Shown in pieces: positions 24,409 through 34,551 of a stretch of 64,000 nucleotides of DNA. The notes under the pieces were generated by a model. That model searched no databases, was not told the origin of the DNA, and saw nothing but the letters and a program-made list of their open reading frames with translations. Every line of letters starts with the position of its first letter. Position 1 is the stretch's first letter. This stretch comes from Paramecium sonneborni. Lineage: Eukaryota; Ciliophora; Oligohymenophorea; Peniculida; Parameciidae. Both the position numbers and the translations under genes were made by a program. The stretch lies in contig CAJJDN010000093.1 in the NCBI GenBank assembly GCA_905182985.1, positions 221,904 to 285,903 of the forward strand. Reading direction: 5' to 3'.

Positions 24409-26683
24409 TCACTTGCTCATTATCTCTTCAGGAGCATTTTAAGTATTCCTACAAATTTAATCAATATTTGAATTAGCTCTCAATCTTCTGATTCCATCAA
24501 AATCAAGTAATTTAGACAATTTAAAAATGGCTTACATTTCATCTCCTAATTTCTTGATCAATTTTCTATTTACTTCATGTTAAGGATGCTAATCAGCACT
24601 TTATTATAATATCAAATCATATGCCTATTTTATTTGTTAAATTACTCTATAGATTCTATTATATATTCTGTTGTCTCGATCTAGACTTTAACTTCGAAAG
24701 AAGGATTTTTAATTTTATTAAACTATCTAACTTTTTCGGGTTCTTTTTTTTTTAATAGTCCCGTTTCTTTATTATTATTATTATTAAATATTTACGTGCT
24801 TCTAGCTCTCTCTTCCAAAAAAGTTCTAGAAAAAGGCATTTCTTTTTCCTCCATCATTGAAATAATTGGTTTTGATGCAAAATCAAATAGTAATTATTAA
24901 GAATTTGTTAGAAGAATATCTTTTAATTTATCTATTTCACTCATTTTTGTCAAAATGTTAAAAACATCTAATTATTCATTTATTTTGTCACTTTTATTAA
25001 ATGAAAATTTATACACTGCTTAATTATAAAATAGAACCGAAAGTGAATTTGAGAAGGCCTTTCTCAAACACAATTGATTTAAAAATATCTTAAAATTAAA
25101 CCTCAATGGTTACGATCGATTTAAGATAAGATTAATTTACTTTTTGAAGTAATCTAATCCACTTATACAATTAAGCTTTTAAGCTAAAATATTGTGATCC
25201 TTTATTGCCTACTATGTAATTTAATTACTCTTATCTTCATTTTCATTTTAACCTTAATTTGCATACTCATTATTTTCAGTTGTTGGTCGATCGATCAACA
25301 TAATATGTTTATCAGGCTAACTTTTTCCAAAAAGACGTAGAATTTTGCTTTTATGTTTGATTTCACTATTAGGAACTTGTTGTTATTAGCCTTCCCTATT
25401 TACATAATATTCTTGTCTGAATTATTTATCTTCATAAGCATTATCTATAAGTTTTAGATTTTATTAATGCTATTTATTCTACTCTTCAATATCAGGACTA
25501 AACTCATAAATCTTATTTGATAATTCAACAAGCACTACGTAATTTATAACAAACACTAACTTGTTATTTTATTATACGCTGTTATTATGAATCCCATAAC
25601 AATTAAAGATATCTATAGTAAACCACCCAATTTAGATAGCAAATCAGTTATACTTTAATTCTTTCTTTCAACCAAAATTGTAATCGGACTTTTACGAATA
25701 TAGAATGCTGCATAAATAGTATCAGAATCTCTTCCTAAATCAGTTATTTCTTTGGTCTCTGTATTATCTATTGATATGAAATTCAAATTTTGATCCTCAC
25801 TTCAAATTCACAATGATGTTCATACTTAAATGGATAAAAATCGAAACTATTTTAGAACTAATATTATCTGAAGTATATGTTTGCATATTTGTTTATTTAT
25901 TTTGGAACAAAAGTTAGGTAACTTTGATCATCTAAGTATACAGATATGTAATCAGATCCAATTTTATTAGGATTGATTACCTATTTTTAATTGATAATTA
26001 ACAATTTACTTTATTTATTAGATATACCTATACTTTGAAATTTCCATTCTCTTTTAACTATTCTTTTATATCATCATCTGATGCACAATTATTATCTGTT
26101 TATGTACTTTATTTGCAAGGAGTAACTTCGATTTTAAGAAAGTTAAAATTATTAGCTTAAATAATAACACTTTGTTACATGTAAATGTTCCTCCAATATT
26201 CATTCTTACTTAATTTCTATATCATATTAATTATAAATACTAAGGACAAAACAAGTTCTTTAGTTAAAGTCTATCAAAGTCTTCTGTAAAATTTTTTCCA
26301 TAGCGCTAATAAATTGACTAGAAACGCTCTAAAGTACATGGAACTAAAGGAAGTTATGTAATTTTTTTTATAAATGTACCATTAGGAAGTCTTTGATACT
26401 CTCTACATAATCTTCTAATTTAGTACCTCTACTATAAATTTATTGTAAAATATGCTTGATTTATAAAGTTATTTTGTTCAATTCCTAATGCCATCATAAA
26501 ATCTTAGTCATCTAATTACAGATTCGAAAGGTTGTTATCATAAACTTACGTTTGCTTAGTTATTATATTTTTTCCAGCCAAATAATCGATAAAATTGGTT
26601 GAAAAAAATATAAACACAAGAAAGATTGTTGCTATTGAAGTAAAACCACCAAATGATGATTAATAAGTAGATTTGTGATTCAT
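24409..26683 (-). CDS. Two-TM protein of a ciliate-expanded family (member C)
   Basis: Starts MNHKSTYQSSFGGFTSIATI, the N-terminal signature shared with two tandem genes at 39.6-43.8 kb. A hydrophobic first segment (IFLVFIFFSTNFIDYL) leads into a lumenal or extracellular region of about 350 aa with scattered Cys. The family block ITDLGRDSDTIYAAFYIRKS follows, then the second membrane segment around LLSKLGGLLQISLIVMGFII, and a long cytosolic Gln-rich tail ending PEEIMSK. Four introns of 26-32 nt align with the paralogues. After removing introns the length is one base short of a multiple of three. The break falls at a 10-T run (24743-24752), beyond which the tail (SLDRDNRIYNRIYRVIQ) reads cleanly in the next frame. 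Confidence 0.7.
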
Positions 26684-27141
26684 TCCAAGGCTAGGGGACT
26701 AAGCAAAGATATCGCAAACTCTTAAGTCTCATTCTAGTATCAATCTATATTTACATTGATATATTGTTTCCATTACGATATATAAATATTTAATATTATT
26801 TCAAAACAAATATTCATATTAAAACAATTTAAAAGTTTTCTTTTAAAACTCTTTTTCTTTTAATATTAATTATAAGATTAATAATATTTTAAATTTAAAC
26901 CTTATTTAAATTTGGAGATTCAAGAAAAGAATCAAAAATCTTATTTACTTTAAATATTTTTAATATAAATAAAAAATTTTACATACAACTTAGAATTCAA
27001 CAGTAAAATCTAAATATTATTATTATCTTTCAAGGAAAGAATATATTTTATATAAAATTTTATAAATGGAAAACTAAAGAATTTCAACAAATCCATCCAA
27101 TTTTATAAAACAACTAAAAATTGATTATTAAGTTAACATTA
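26684..27141. other. Upstream region of member C and spacer
   Basis: In frame with member C, an upstream ATG (METIYQCKYRLILE) is followed by TGA (26731-26729) and then DLRVCDIFAQSPSLGMN. The latter resembles the KIDIFGQ-x-ITLNMN leader of the two paralogues. The authentic N-terminus may therefore be longer than annotated, or has been lost. The rest is AT-rich. Confidence 0.35.
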
Positions 27142-27843
27142 ATGCTAAAATTTAAATTTGATGAATAAATAAATTTATCTATTTTATTTGATATTGGTGT
27201 GCTTAAAGCTTTAAGAGGTTTCGTAAAAAGAAACATTATATAAAAAGTCACTCAAATTGATTCACATATTTCTGATAAATGTTTTAAGAACTAAAATAAA
27301 ATTTTTCTCTTTAAAGTTTGTATTAATTTCTTTTAAAATAGAGTATACATAGAGAAAAATGGTGATTAATATTATGGATATTTGAACATAAAAAAGTCAA
27401 ATTTCACTAATTCTATATAAATAAAGTATTTCTTTTTAAATGAGCTTCATCCTTTATTAGAATGTCTGAATACAGTTTTAAATTTTAAATTGTGTAAAAG
27501 ATAAGCATCATTTATTTACTATCATATTAGTGATATTATTACGATTTTAATTATACAAACTCTTTTTATTAAATTAAATTCTAATTTCCACAATTTAAGT
27601 TAACACAAAAATTTTGATAGTTAGAATGGAAATAACATCTAGCTTAATTTCCATATTAATTGGGTTATATTTTTATGCCGTAAATAATTTATTTTTATTA
27701 TTAATTCTACCCCTAATTGCAATTTTTTTGATAGTTTTTTTGCTCTATTTTGGAAATAGATATTACTAAAGAGTATCTACTTAAGTGTAGTGAATATTTA
27801 TGAACATATAGGTCAAATGAATAGAAATTTTAATGTAAAATGA
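27142..27843 (+). CDS. Possible intronless hypothetical protein
   Basis: A 233-codon frame from ATG 27142 to TGA 27841-27843. The N-terminal part (LFDIGVLKALRGFVKRNIIQ, RVYIEKNGDQYYGYLNIKK) looks coding. The C-terminal part is Phe/Ile/Asn-rich and could be chance, since TGA is rare in such A+T-rich DNA. A 55-codon frame at 27626-27793 encoding a two-helix hydrophobic peptide overlaps it in another frame. No family recognised. Confidence 0.3.
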
Positions 27844-30300
27844 TTAATATTTTGTATAATAAATTAAAACATGTTCTCTCTTGCATTATAAGAATAAAAT
27901 ATATTAATTTTGATTATATAAATGATAGCTACATAGTTAATAATTATATATTATATGATAAGATTGTTTAATGTTATCTTCAGAATTGATAAGAATTAAA
28001 AAAAATAGATTTCAGAATGGTAAAAATAATGAATAGTTAAAAATGGAATGAATAAAGTTTAAGTTGAAAAAAATAGATAGAAATAACGTGATAGTTAATA
28101 ATGAATTTTAAATTAGGAAGAATAGAACAGTGATAAAATAAAGTTTATATATATAAATTAAAAATGAAGAAATAAGATTGGAAATTCATGTAGGTATTTG
28201 GGGATAAGGCATCCTCAGATAATGTGAGTGATGAAGATATCATATCTGCAGTTTAATTTGAGAGGACTGGTAGATTTTTAGGATTAGGAGACAGGGCTGG
28301 GCGATTAATAGTATTTGAGGTACCATAAAGTAAGAAGAAAGATAAGGCTGAATATTAGTATGAATTTAGATGATAAATTAGATATTTGACAGAATTATAA
28401 TCACATACAAGGGAATTTGATTTTTTAAAGAGTACTGATATAGAAGAGAAGATAAATCAAATTTAGTGGTTAAGATCATAAGGGAAGAATATGTATGTAT
28501 TGACAACAAATGATAAAACGGTGAAGTTGTGGAAGATCAGTGAAAAAAACGTAACTAAGGTTATCAAATAGAGTGGAAAAGATTTAGCAATGCCTAAATT
28601 ATAAGTTGTTGAAAGTGGATTGATTCCAAGGTAAAAAAAATAATTATTAATTATAAAGTGTAAGAAAAGTATTTCCAAATTTGCATAATTATCATATAAA
28701 TTCATTAACAGCATCAAATAATGAAGAATTTGTTTTAACATCAGATGATTTAAAAGTATATTTATGGAGTGTAGAATAACCATCAAAAGCATTTGTAGCA
28801 GTAGATCTCAAACCTGAGAATTTAGATGAATTAAGTGAAGTAATAACATCTTCAACATTTCATCCGACATTGGATAATTAATTTTTATATACAACTAGCA
28901 AAGGAATAATTAAATTATGTGATATGAGAAAATCAGGAATATGTGATAATACAGCTATTACAATGGCAGAAACAGAGGATCCATCAAAAAAGAATTTCTT
29001 TACTGAAATAGTTACATCTATTTCAGATGCCTGTTTTAGTCGAAATGGAAAATATATATTTTCAAGNTGTAAAATGATTAATATTTTGTATAATAAATTA
29101 AAACATGTTCTCTCTTGCATTATAAGAATAAAATATATTAATTTTGATTATATAAATGATAGCTACATAGTTAATAATTATATATTATATGATAAGATTG
29201 TTTAATGTTATCTTCAGAATTGATAAGAATTAAAAAAAATAGATTTCAGAATGGTAAAAATAATGAATAGTTAAAAATGGAATGAATAAAGTTTAAGTTG
29301 AAAAAAATAGATAGAAATAACGTGATAGTTAATAATGAATTTTAAATTAGGAAGAATAGAACAGTGATAAAATAAAGTTTATATATATAAATTAAAAATG
29401 AAGAAATAAGATTGGAAATTCATGTAGGTATTTGGGGATAAGGCATCCTCAGATAATGTGAGTGATGAAGATATCATATCTGCAGTTTAATTTGAGAGGA
29501 CTGGTAGATTTTTAGGATTAGGAGACAGGGCTGGGCGATTAATAGTATTTGAGGTACCATAAAGTAAGAAGAAAGATAAGGCTGAATATTAGTATGAATT
29601 TAGATGATAAATTAGATATTTGACAGAATTATAATCACATACAAGGGAATTTGATTTTTTAAAGAGTACTGATATAGAAGAGAAGATAAATCAAATTTAG
29701 TGGTTAAGATCATAAGGGAAGAATATGTATGTATTGACAACAAATGATAAAACGGTGAAGTTGTGGAAGATCAGTGAAAAAAACGTAACTAAGGTTATCA
29801 AATAGAGTGGAAAAGATTTAGCAATGCCTAAATTATAAGTTGTTGAAAGTGGATTGATTCCAAGGTAAAAAAAATAATTATTAATTATAAAGTGTAAGAA
29901 AAGTATTTCCAAATTTGCATAATTATCATATAAATTCATTAACAGCATCAAATAATGAAGAATTTGTTTTAACATCAGATGATTTAAAAGTATATTTATG
30001 GAGTGTAGAATAACCATCAAAAGCATTTGTAGCAGTAGATCTCAAACCTGAGAATTTAGATGAATTAAGTGAAGTAATAACATCTTCAACATTTCATCCG
30101 ACATTGGATAATTAATTTTTATATACAACTAGCAAAGGAATAATTAAATTATGTGATATGAGAAAATCAGGAATATGTGATAATACAGCTATTACAATGG
30201 CAGAAACAGAGGATCCATCAAAAAAGAATTTCTTTACTGAAATAGTTACATCTATTTCAGATGCCTGTTTTAGTCGAAATGGAAAATATATATTTTCAAG
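27834..30300. repeat. 1233-bp direct duplication around a single N (assembly join)
   Basis: Bases 27834-29066 recur as 29068-30300, separated by the N at 29067. The PP2A-B55 gene breaks off exactly at the N in the left copy and is complete from the right copy onward. The first 330 bases of each copy are AT-rich spacer upstream of that gene. Confidence 0.9.
28164..29066 (+). pseudogene. PP2A-B55 fragment lacking its C-terminus (assembly duplicate)
   Basis: Same bases as the first two thirds of the gene at 29398-30728, truncated at the N. Any frame running across 29067 is an artefact. Confidence 0.87.
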
Positions 30301-30728
30301 AGATTTCTTAACAGTAAAAGTGTGGGATATTGCTATGACTAATAAACCAGTTGCTACTGTTCAAGTATTTGAACCACTTAAATCAAAATTATGTGATTTA
30401 TATGAGAATGAATGCATCTTTGACAAATTTTCCATATAATCCTCACTTGATTCAAATAGTTTTGTAACTGGTAATTTTAATAGTACATTTCATATTGTTG
30501 ATAGATTAGGTATTCAAATTTGTTTATATAATTATAGGTGAATGCAATTCATAATATGAATTAAATTTCAACAAGAAGACTATTGTTAGATAAATCCCAC
30601 CTAAATATTTCGAGAATTTAGGATCATAATATGATTTTAATCGAAAAGTCTAGAAAATTAGTATGTGTTAGACTTAAAATCTTGTTGCTATTGCTTGCCT
30701 CAATTGTCTATATTTCTATACAGCATGA
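29398..30728 (+). CDS. PP2A regulatory subunit B, B55/PR55 type
   Basis: A 414-aa WD-repeat beta-propeller that directs protein phosphatase 2A to substrates, including mitotic and cytoskeletal phosphoproteins. Three introns (24, 34, 28 nt). Diagnostic B55 blocks: SDEDIISAVQFERTGRFLGL, GDRAGRLIVFE, TELQSHTREFDFLKSTDIEE, KINQIQWL, TNDKTVKLWKISEK, SLTASNNEEFVLTSDDLKV, LWSVEQPSKAFVAVDLKPEN, SSTFHPTLDNQFLYTTSKG and IKLCDMRKSGICD. The DFLKSxxIEEKIN block and the SDDLRV-like acidic loop are hallmarks of the family. The length is slightly below the animal 447 aa. Start chosen as the first Met giving the MKKQDWKF leader. Confidence 0.93.
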
Positions 30729-30788
30729 CAATTCATATATATATTATTTACAAAGTATTGTAGATTATTTATTCTAATTATATAAATA

Positions 30789-30992
30789 TCATCCTCTTCT
30801 TGGAATTGATACAACGATATTTTAATCATTATGAAAGATTCTCACTCTATTAATTCTGAAATCTCTTGTTGTCATAGATCCTTCAATCAATACTTGCACT
30901 TAGATATTTGCATCATCTGCCAAGATTAATTACTTAGCTTCATCTACATTCTTTCCAACTGTTTCAGGCCATTCTTTTTTATCTGCTTACAT
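30789..30992 (-). CDS. Serine protease inhibitor of the potato inhibitor I (I13) family
   Basis: A 67-aa protein, no intron. It matches the CI-2/eglin fold along its length: KKEWPETVGKNVDEAKQLIL (N-terminal W-P-E-L-V-G-K-type block and helix), a strand IQVQVLIEG, the exposed binding loop SMTTRDFR, and the closing NRVRIF and VSIPRRG end. Aligned with CI-2, the P1 position is Arg, which predicts inhibition of trypsin-like or subtilisin-like proteases cleaving after Arg. The Arg pair that supports the loop in CI-2 (RxxRVR) is kept. There are no cysteines and no signal peptide, so it is presumably cytosolic. Stop at 30791-30789; the gene converges with PP2A-B55 (60 bp apart). Confidence 0.87.
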
Positions 30993-31202
30993 ATTTTCTA
31001 ATACTGATTTTTAATAATATTAATAATAATAATAATTATTATTACAATTATTAAAATACTATATAAGAAATTACATCTTATATTTATAGTTATTTGAGAA
31101 TTAACCATATAATAAATAGCTTAGATAAAAAAAAGTTGAGCAACATTCTTATTAGAATATCGAAATGTGCTAATGTGTTATTTATTATACTATCATATAC
31201 TA
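30993..31202. other. Spacer with a (TAA)n-like inverted stretch
   Basis: About 31010-31055 is an AAT/ATT-rich stretch able to fold on itself; no coding frame. Confidence 0.4.
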
Positions 31203-31473
31203 TCATTTTTTTGTTTTGTATTTTGCTCCAAGAACAAGTTATAATTTTCCTCCTGTTGATCTACCTAATTGACTTGAACATTTGCTAATATATTATAAAG
31301 ATTCTATACATGCATGTAACAATTCCTCTAGCATGGGAAAATACAGTGTTATTGGTTGAGCATTATGGGCATTTTACATCCATGAAATATGAATTTGGTG
31401 CTTAAATCAATCTCTTTAATTTATGCTTTCTCTTTTCACTTTCATATTAAGGTCTCAATAAATCTTGGTCCAT
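31203..31473 (-). CDS. RPS27: 40S ribosomal protein eS27
   Basis: An 81-aa protein with one 25-nt intron, which is why no long open frame shows. It begins MDQDLLRPQYESEKRKHKLK, then LIQAPNSYFMDVKCPQC. The zinc ribbon is formed by CPQC (residues 36-39) and C-I-K-C (54-57) around NNTVFSHARGIV. The C-terminus has GRSTGGKLQL and KYKTKK. Block order and length are those of eS27, a zinc-ribbon protein of the small subunit. The start at 31473 lies 56 bp from the divergent kinase gene. Confidence 0.92.
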
Positions 31474-31529
31474 TATTTAAATTTATTTTTAAATTAATTT
31501 ATTTATTTATTTCAAACATTCATACTCTA

Positions 31530-32685
31530 ATGAAGAAAAAGACATTCCAAAAGAAGAACCTCTGTCTTGATACAGATGAAGATTCTGTTTAAGCAGGTAG
31601 TGTTTATTCAGAAATTGGACCTGATGGATTGAGATTTCTAAAAGAAAACATCAAAGTTTCAAAAGATGGTCTTCAAGTTCAAGGATAACAATAACTTCAA
31701 CCAATCAATGCTGATTATATTCAAATTGTCAATAAACATTTAGGAAGAGGTGCAGCAGGAACTGTTAGTGAAGCTATTTATAAACCACTTGGCATTAGAG
31801 TTGCTATTAAAGTAATTTTAATTCCTATGAAAGTCTATCAATGCTTATGATCGAGAGAAAAGATACTAATTGATGAATGATATTAAGATACTCTTACAAA
31901 ATAAAATGAATGCTGAAAACAATTCAGGCTATTATTGTTAATTTTTAGTTAATTTATATGGAGCTTATTTTGATGAAGGCAGTGTTAAAGTTGTTTTAGA
32001 ATTAATGGATGCTGGTTCCTTAGGAGATATATTAAGAATTTATAGAGCTGCTTAAATTAATGGCCCTATCATAAGTGAACCTATACTAGCTAAAATTAGC
32101 CAACAAATTTTGAATGGATTAAGTTACTTACATCTAATTTCTAATCAAATTCACAGAGATATCAAACCAGATAATATCCTCTTGAATTCATAAGGCTATG
32201 TTAAATTAACTGATTTTGGTATTTCAAGAGATCTTGAATAATCAGCTTTCTGCACTACTAATTGTGGTACATAAGCTTATATGAGCCCTGAAAGAATTGG
32301 AGCCAAAAAATATAATCATTTAAGTGACATTTGGAGTTTTGGAATTGTTTTATATGAATTAGCTATGGGAAAGTATCCATTTTCTAGTGCTAAAACTTAT
32401 TTTGAAATGCTAGATGCTGTTGTAAATGAAGCACAACCAGAACTCTCAGGAAATCAATTTTCTATAGAATTGAAAGATTTTCTGACTCGTTGTTTATAGA
32501 AAAAAATATCAATGAGAGCTTCAGCTATTGAATTATTAAGTCATCCTTGGATTCTTCAGAATTTTAATAAAGGAGAAGCTATTTCTGATTGGCTTTAACA
32601 TGTAAAACATAATATTCTGCCTATTGCTCAAAAAAATAGGGAAAATTAAGATTAAAAATTGAGATAACAATTAGAAAAAGATTGA
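31530..32685 (+). CDS. STE7/MAP2K-like protein kinase
   Basis: A 377-aa protein with one 22-nt intron right after the VAIK lysine codon. The kinase domain runs from about residue 65 to 335: glycine loop LGRGAAGTV, catalytic Lys in [16 protein letters not shown] (catalytic loop), [10 protein letters not shown] (DFG), [12 protein letters not shown] (activation and P+1 loop), [19 protein letters not shown] and a closing HPWI. The combination LTDFGISR with GTxxYMSPER and a short C-terminus is typical of MAP kinase kinases. An N-terminal extension starts [20 protein letters not shown]. Which MAPK it serves is unknown. Stop at 32683-32685. Confidence 0.9.
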
Positions 32686-32826
32686 TTTTATGATATTATA
32701 ATTTATTATCTACTCATTTCAAATTTAAATTATTTATATTTCAGTTAAAATTTATTATTATAAATATAAAAGATGTCTAATTTTTTGAGATTTTGTATAT
32801 TTTGAGGTAAATAAAACAAATTATAC

Positions 32827-33780
32827 TCATTTTTGTTTTGAGAATGGATTTTATATAGTTTAAAATAATAATCTAGAGAGATCTGAAATATTATTTTATA
32901 ACGTTCCAATTATATTGTATATCAATTCTACTGTTGTGATAATTGATTGATAAAAATTAGTAAATACAGCAATACCTGTTGCAATCACATACATATATAA
33001 TTGTATCAATAAAATGAATTTATAAAACAAATTCTCATGAGATAGAGCATATCTCACATATAAATTGTTATATGTGTAAATCCTTAAAAATAAATCTGAT
33101 ATTAAAATGAAAGGGAAAAGTAAAACACTTATTAGTAATGCTAAAGAAATGCCGAAAATTAACTTAAGAATTGTAAGTCCAATATTTCTTAACCTAAAAT
33201 TAGACTTAACATTTTTATTTCTCTCTATATCTTGTGTTTATGTAATTTTATTCTCTTATCTCTTATTTTTCAATCCTCTTTTTAAACTCAATAAAAATAG
33301 AACAATAATGAGAGTCATTTTCCATTTCTTCATAACTTCTGTATTCCAATTAAATCCTTTTTTAGGTCTTTATTTTTATTCATAATAAGGATTTCTAAAT
33401 TAAATTCTTTTTTTCTAATATTTAATAGTCTATGAACTTAACATGCCTCTTTAAATCTTAGAATTCTCCTCTTTTTCTCCGTGATCTGTGGTATTGATTT
33501 CAATTAATTTATCCGATTCAGTGATATTTTAAATAACTAATTATATATGTTTTGAATCTTAGGAAGAGTCATCTTTTAATTCTTTTCTATCATTCATGTT
33601 ATTGGATGGTGAAAATATATTTTGTACTTAGTATTTATTGAAATCATTAATAGAATCTTTTAGAGTATCATTAATTCTATTTAAACTGTTACCGTCTGTA
33701 ATTTGAACCATTTTTGTATTATTGGGATCCTCATTGTCACCTTAATGATTTTGATACTCCCTATAAATAGGTTTATTCAT
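32827..33780 (-). CDS. Multi-pass membrane protein of unknown function
   Basis: A 317-aa protein, no intron. The first 145 residues are polar and hydrophilic (MNKPIYREYQNHQGDNEDPN ... KSITESDK-type sequence with many Ser, Asp, Asn). Hydrophobic segments follow: LTIIVLFLLSLK, TILKLIFGISLALLISVLLF and LFYKFILLIQLYMYVIATGI. A polar tail ends NPFSKQK. No family motif recognised. The frame is clean over 318 codons and higher in complexity than the plus-strand frame that overlaps it at 33107-33385. Confidence 0.75.
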
Positions 33781-34074
33781 TATTTATTATATTTTTTTTT
33801 TGAAAATAAAAAAGAATTCAGTAATGGCTATTTTATTGTTTTAACATGTAAAAATTTACTATAATTTAAAGAATATTGTTGTTTTATCTTTATTATAAAT
33901 TAAGTTCTAAAGAATATGTGAAATACTTGTTATATTATATGAATATGCAATCATGAAATGAAAAAAACGATGAATTAAAGAAATAAGTTGATGGGAAGTA
34001 AATGAGATTCAGTTTGATGTTTAAGAACGCAAATTATCAAAAACTGTCAAAAATAAATTAATATTTTAATAATA

Positions 34075-34493
34075 ATGGGTTGTGTAGCTTAGAAGAAAAA
34101 AGTTGAGAAGTAAATTTTTAGAATGGAAACTTAAATTAAGAAATTAGTTTAATAGAATGAAGAAATGACGAGTTAAATAAATTCAATGAGAGAGTAGGAA
34201 TAGCTACTTTCATAAATTTGTGAATAAAGATCTGAAAGATAAGTATTGATTTAATAATCTATAGAGAATAGATTTAACTGCTTTGACAGACGAATTAAAT
34301 ACTCGATTTGAAAAGATGAGAAGCGATTTAAAATAAATAGACACTATTTGTGAGGAATAAAAATAAGCAAAATTAAGAGAGATGTTAGAATGGAAGAATG
34401 TAAGAAATGTTTTTATGATGGTAGTTATTTGATAAATTGGATAATGTCTCTAAAAATAATTTATCTCAAATATCAGAGGAAGATGAATATTGA
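34075..34493 (+). CDS. Coiled-coil protein with an MGC lipidation motif
   Basis: A 123-aa protein with introns of 22 and 25 nt. It starts MGCVAQKKKVEKQ: Gly2 followed by Cys3 and a Lys cluster is the dual N-myristoylation/palmitoylation pattern used for membrane and ciliary anchoring. The rest is a continuous charged coiled coil (METQIKKLVQQNEEMTSQIN, LTALTDELNTRFEKMRSDLK) ending in an acidic tail, SQISEEDEY. No known family recognised. Stop at 34491-34493. Confidence 0.8.
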
Positions 34494-34551
34494 TAATTTT
34501 TTGTATGTAAATATATAAATATATATATATATAACAAAGTGAATAATAATA

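Noticed and set aside
27626..27793. A 55-codon frame encoding a two-helix hydrophobic peptide
   Set aside because: Nested in a longer frame (27142-27843) and of a composition expected from A+T-rich DNA; neither can be proven, and the longer was preferred.
28463..28792. A 109-codon minus-strand frame, repeated at 29697-30026
   Set aside because: Antisense of PP2A-B55 coding sequence; low-complexity Leu/Ile-rich and ends at TAA, which is not a stop here.
28924..29205. A 93-codon plus-strand frame running across the N at 29067
   Set aside because: It joins the truncated PP2A-B55 copy to duplicated spacer through the N; a chimera of the assembly.
31094..31592. Plus-strand hydrophobic frames upstream of the MAP2K-like kinase
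   Set aside because: They are antisense to the eS27 gene, which matches its family on the minus strand with one 25-nt intron.
33107..33385. A 92-codon plus-strand hydrophobic frame
   Set aside because: Lies antisense within the clean 318-codon membrane-protein gene at 32827-33780.
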